From the NCBI RefSeq assembly GCF_022846655.1, contig NZ_AP025667.1, forward strand, positions 5,183,001 through 5,247,000: a stretch of DNA of 64,000 nt, written 5' to 3'. Below the pieces are notes generated by a model that saw only the letters and a list, made by a program, of their open reading frames with translations, had not been told where the DNA came from and did no database searches. The DNA comes from Streptomyces seoulensis (GTDB taxonomy: Bacteria; Actinomycetota; Actinomycetes; Streptomycetales; Streptomycetaceae). Below, one piece after another: positions 63,161 to 64,000 of the stretch (positions are counted from its first letter, which is position 1; each line of letters opens with the position of its first letter). A program made the translations under genes and the position numbers.

Positions 63161-64000
63161 TCAGCCCTCGCTCACGCCCAGCCGGTCCAGGATCAGCTCC
63201 TTGACGCGGGCGGCGTCGGCCTGGCCACGGGTGGCCTTCATGACCGCGCCGACCAGCGCGCCGGCCGCGGCCACCTTGCCGCCGCGGATCTTGTCCGCGA
63301 TGGCCGGGTTGCCGGCGATGGCCTCGTCGACGGCGGTGGTCAGCGCACCCTCGTCGGAGACGACCTTCAGACCGCGCTTCTCCACGACCTCGTCCGGCGT
63401 GCCCTCACCGGCGAGGACGCCCTCGATGACCTGGCGGGCCAGCTTGTCGTTCAGGTCGCCGGAGTTCACCAGCTCGGTGACCCGCGCGACCTGCACCGGC
63501 GTGATCGCCAGCTCGTCCAGCGACTTGCCGGACTCGTTGGCGCTGCGCGCCAGCTCGCCCATCCACCACTTGCGGGCGGAGGCCGCGTCGGCACCGGCGT
63601 CGATGCTGGCGACGATCAGGTCCAGCGCACCGGCGTTGGTGATCGACTGCATGTCGGTGGCCGAGATGCCCCACTCCGCCAGCAGGCGGGTACGGCGGGC
63701 CAGCGGCAGCTCGGGCAGCGCGGCGCGGATCTCCTCGACCCACTCGCGCGAGGGCGCCACCGGGACGAGGTCGGGCTCCGGGAAGTACCGGTAGTCCTCG
63801 GCCTCCTCCTTCACGCGGCCCGAGGTCGTGGACCCCGTGTCCTCGTGGAAGTGGCGGGTCTCCTGGATGATCGTGCCGCCGCCGTCGAGCACGGCCGCGT
63901 GGCGCATGATCTCGAAGCGGGCGGCACGCTCGACCGAGCGCAGCGAGTTGACGTTCTTCGTCTCGGAGCGCGTGCCGAACTTCTCGCGGCCGTGCGGGCG
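63161..64000 (-). CDS. gatB: Glu-tRNA(Gln)/Asp-tRNA(Asn) amidotransferase subunit B, C-terminal part
   Basis: The visible 279 residues of GatB run off the right edge. The segment [26 protein letters not shown] and [13 protein letters not shown] are characteristic. The C-terminal YqeY-like tail domain ends [40 protein letters not shown]. With GatA and GatC it amidates Glu-tRNA(Gln). GltX and tRNA-Gln are encoded earlier in the window. Confidence 0.95.
   Translation of the reverse strand, partial: RPHGREKFGTRSETKNVNSLRSVERAARFEIMRHAAVLDGGGTIIQETRHFHEDTGSTTSGRVKEEAEDYRYFPEPDLVPVAPSREWVEEIRAALPELPLARRTRLLAEWGISATDMQSITNAGALDLIVASIDAGADAASARKWWMGELARSANESGKSLDELAITPVQVARVTELVNSGDLNDKLARQVIEGVLAGEGTPDEVVEKRGLKVVSDEGALTTAVDEAIAGNPAIADKIRGGKVAAAGALVGAVMKATRGQADAARVKELILDRLGVSEG

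Overview
The window is a stretch of chromosomal core from a high-GC actinomycete, almost certainly a Streptomyces. The evidence is the very high GC at third codon positions, many GTG starts, a HU protein with a lysine/alanine tail (HupS), two conservons (cvnA-B-C-D), an ndgR/leuCD pair, a GluRS/GatB indirect glutaminylation set, and gene order that resembles, from memory, the Streptomyces coelicolor region running from ddlA to gatB. I see no insertion sequence, prophage, CRISPR array, rRNA or integron. The DNA reads as ordinary core chromosome with a few accessory-looking genes.

Layout, left to right. (1) 1-4.3 kb: envelope and phospholipid genes ddlA-gpsA-plsC on the minus strand, the F420 gene fbiD/cofC, a small OB-like protein, hupS and a small unknown. 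(2) 4.5-8.2 kb: leuC-leuD with divergent ndgR (IclR family) and a tRNA cluster of three tRNA-Glu(CTC) and two tRNA-Gln(CTG). (3) 8.2-11.35 kb: a HAD hydrolase, gltX and a FAH-family enzyme. (4) 11.7-26.4 kb: a small protein with an internal repeat and its own terminator, then two complete tandem conservons (sensor-kinase-like CvnA, roadblock CvnB, DUF742 CvnC, Ras-like GTPase CvnD), followed at once by a 1004-residue NACHT (NLR-like) STAND NTPase. (5) 26.4-37.2 kb: acyl-CoA carboxylase beta and epsilon subunits, a secreted M15-like peptidase, a YceI protein, a glycine-rich secreted membrane protein, divergent GH3 and GH30 glycosidases, and a GPP34 protein. (6) 37.2-41.9 kb: cimA, ilvE, leuB and a 43-residue protein. 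(7) 42.1-49.1 kb: a mycothiol-type MDMPI protein, proline catabolism (pruA, proline dehydrogenase, divergent PucR-type regulator), and a TetR/MFS efflux pair. (8) 49.1-58 kb: serA and ilvB-ilvN-ilvC with an attenuation leader peptide, and a membrane PAS-GGDEF-EAL protein. (9) 58.1-64 kb: a D-2-hydroxyacid dehydrogenase, an aldo-keto reductase, a glucose/sorbosone dehydrogenase lipoprotein, a GNAT, two small membrane proteins and the 3' part of gatB.

The functional theme is branched-chain amino acid synthesis: leuCD, leuB, ilvE, cimA and ilvBNC all lie here, with several RNA-level control signals. ilvB has a classical leader peptide (MRTRILVLGKRVG) followed by a terminator. cimA has a leader with a T-box-like antiterminator bulge (TGGCACC) and a terminator. 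A near-perfect palindrome sits between leuC and ndgR. A second theme is glutamate/glutamine tRNA charging: gltX, both tRNA substrates and gatB all occur in the window.

The strongest candidate for an unusual system is the tandem conservon pair plus the NACHT STAND NTPase. The C-terminal part of that NTPase looks compositionally different from the rest. The 64-residue repeated peptide upstream of the first conservon is a second candidate. All functional statements come from reading the translated sequence and from family knowledge; no database search was run.
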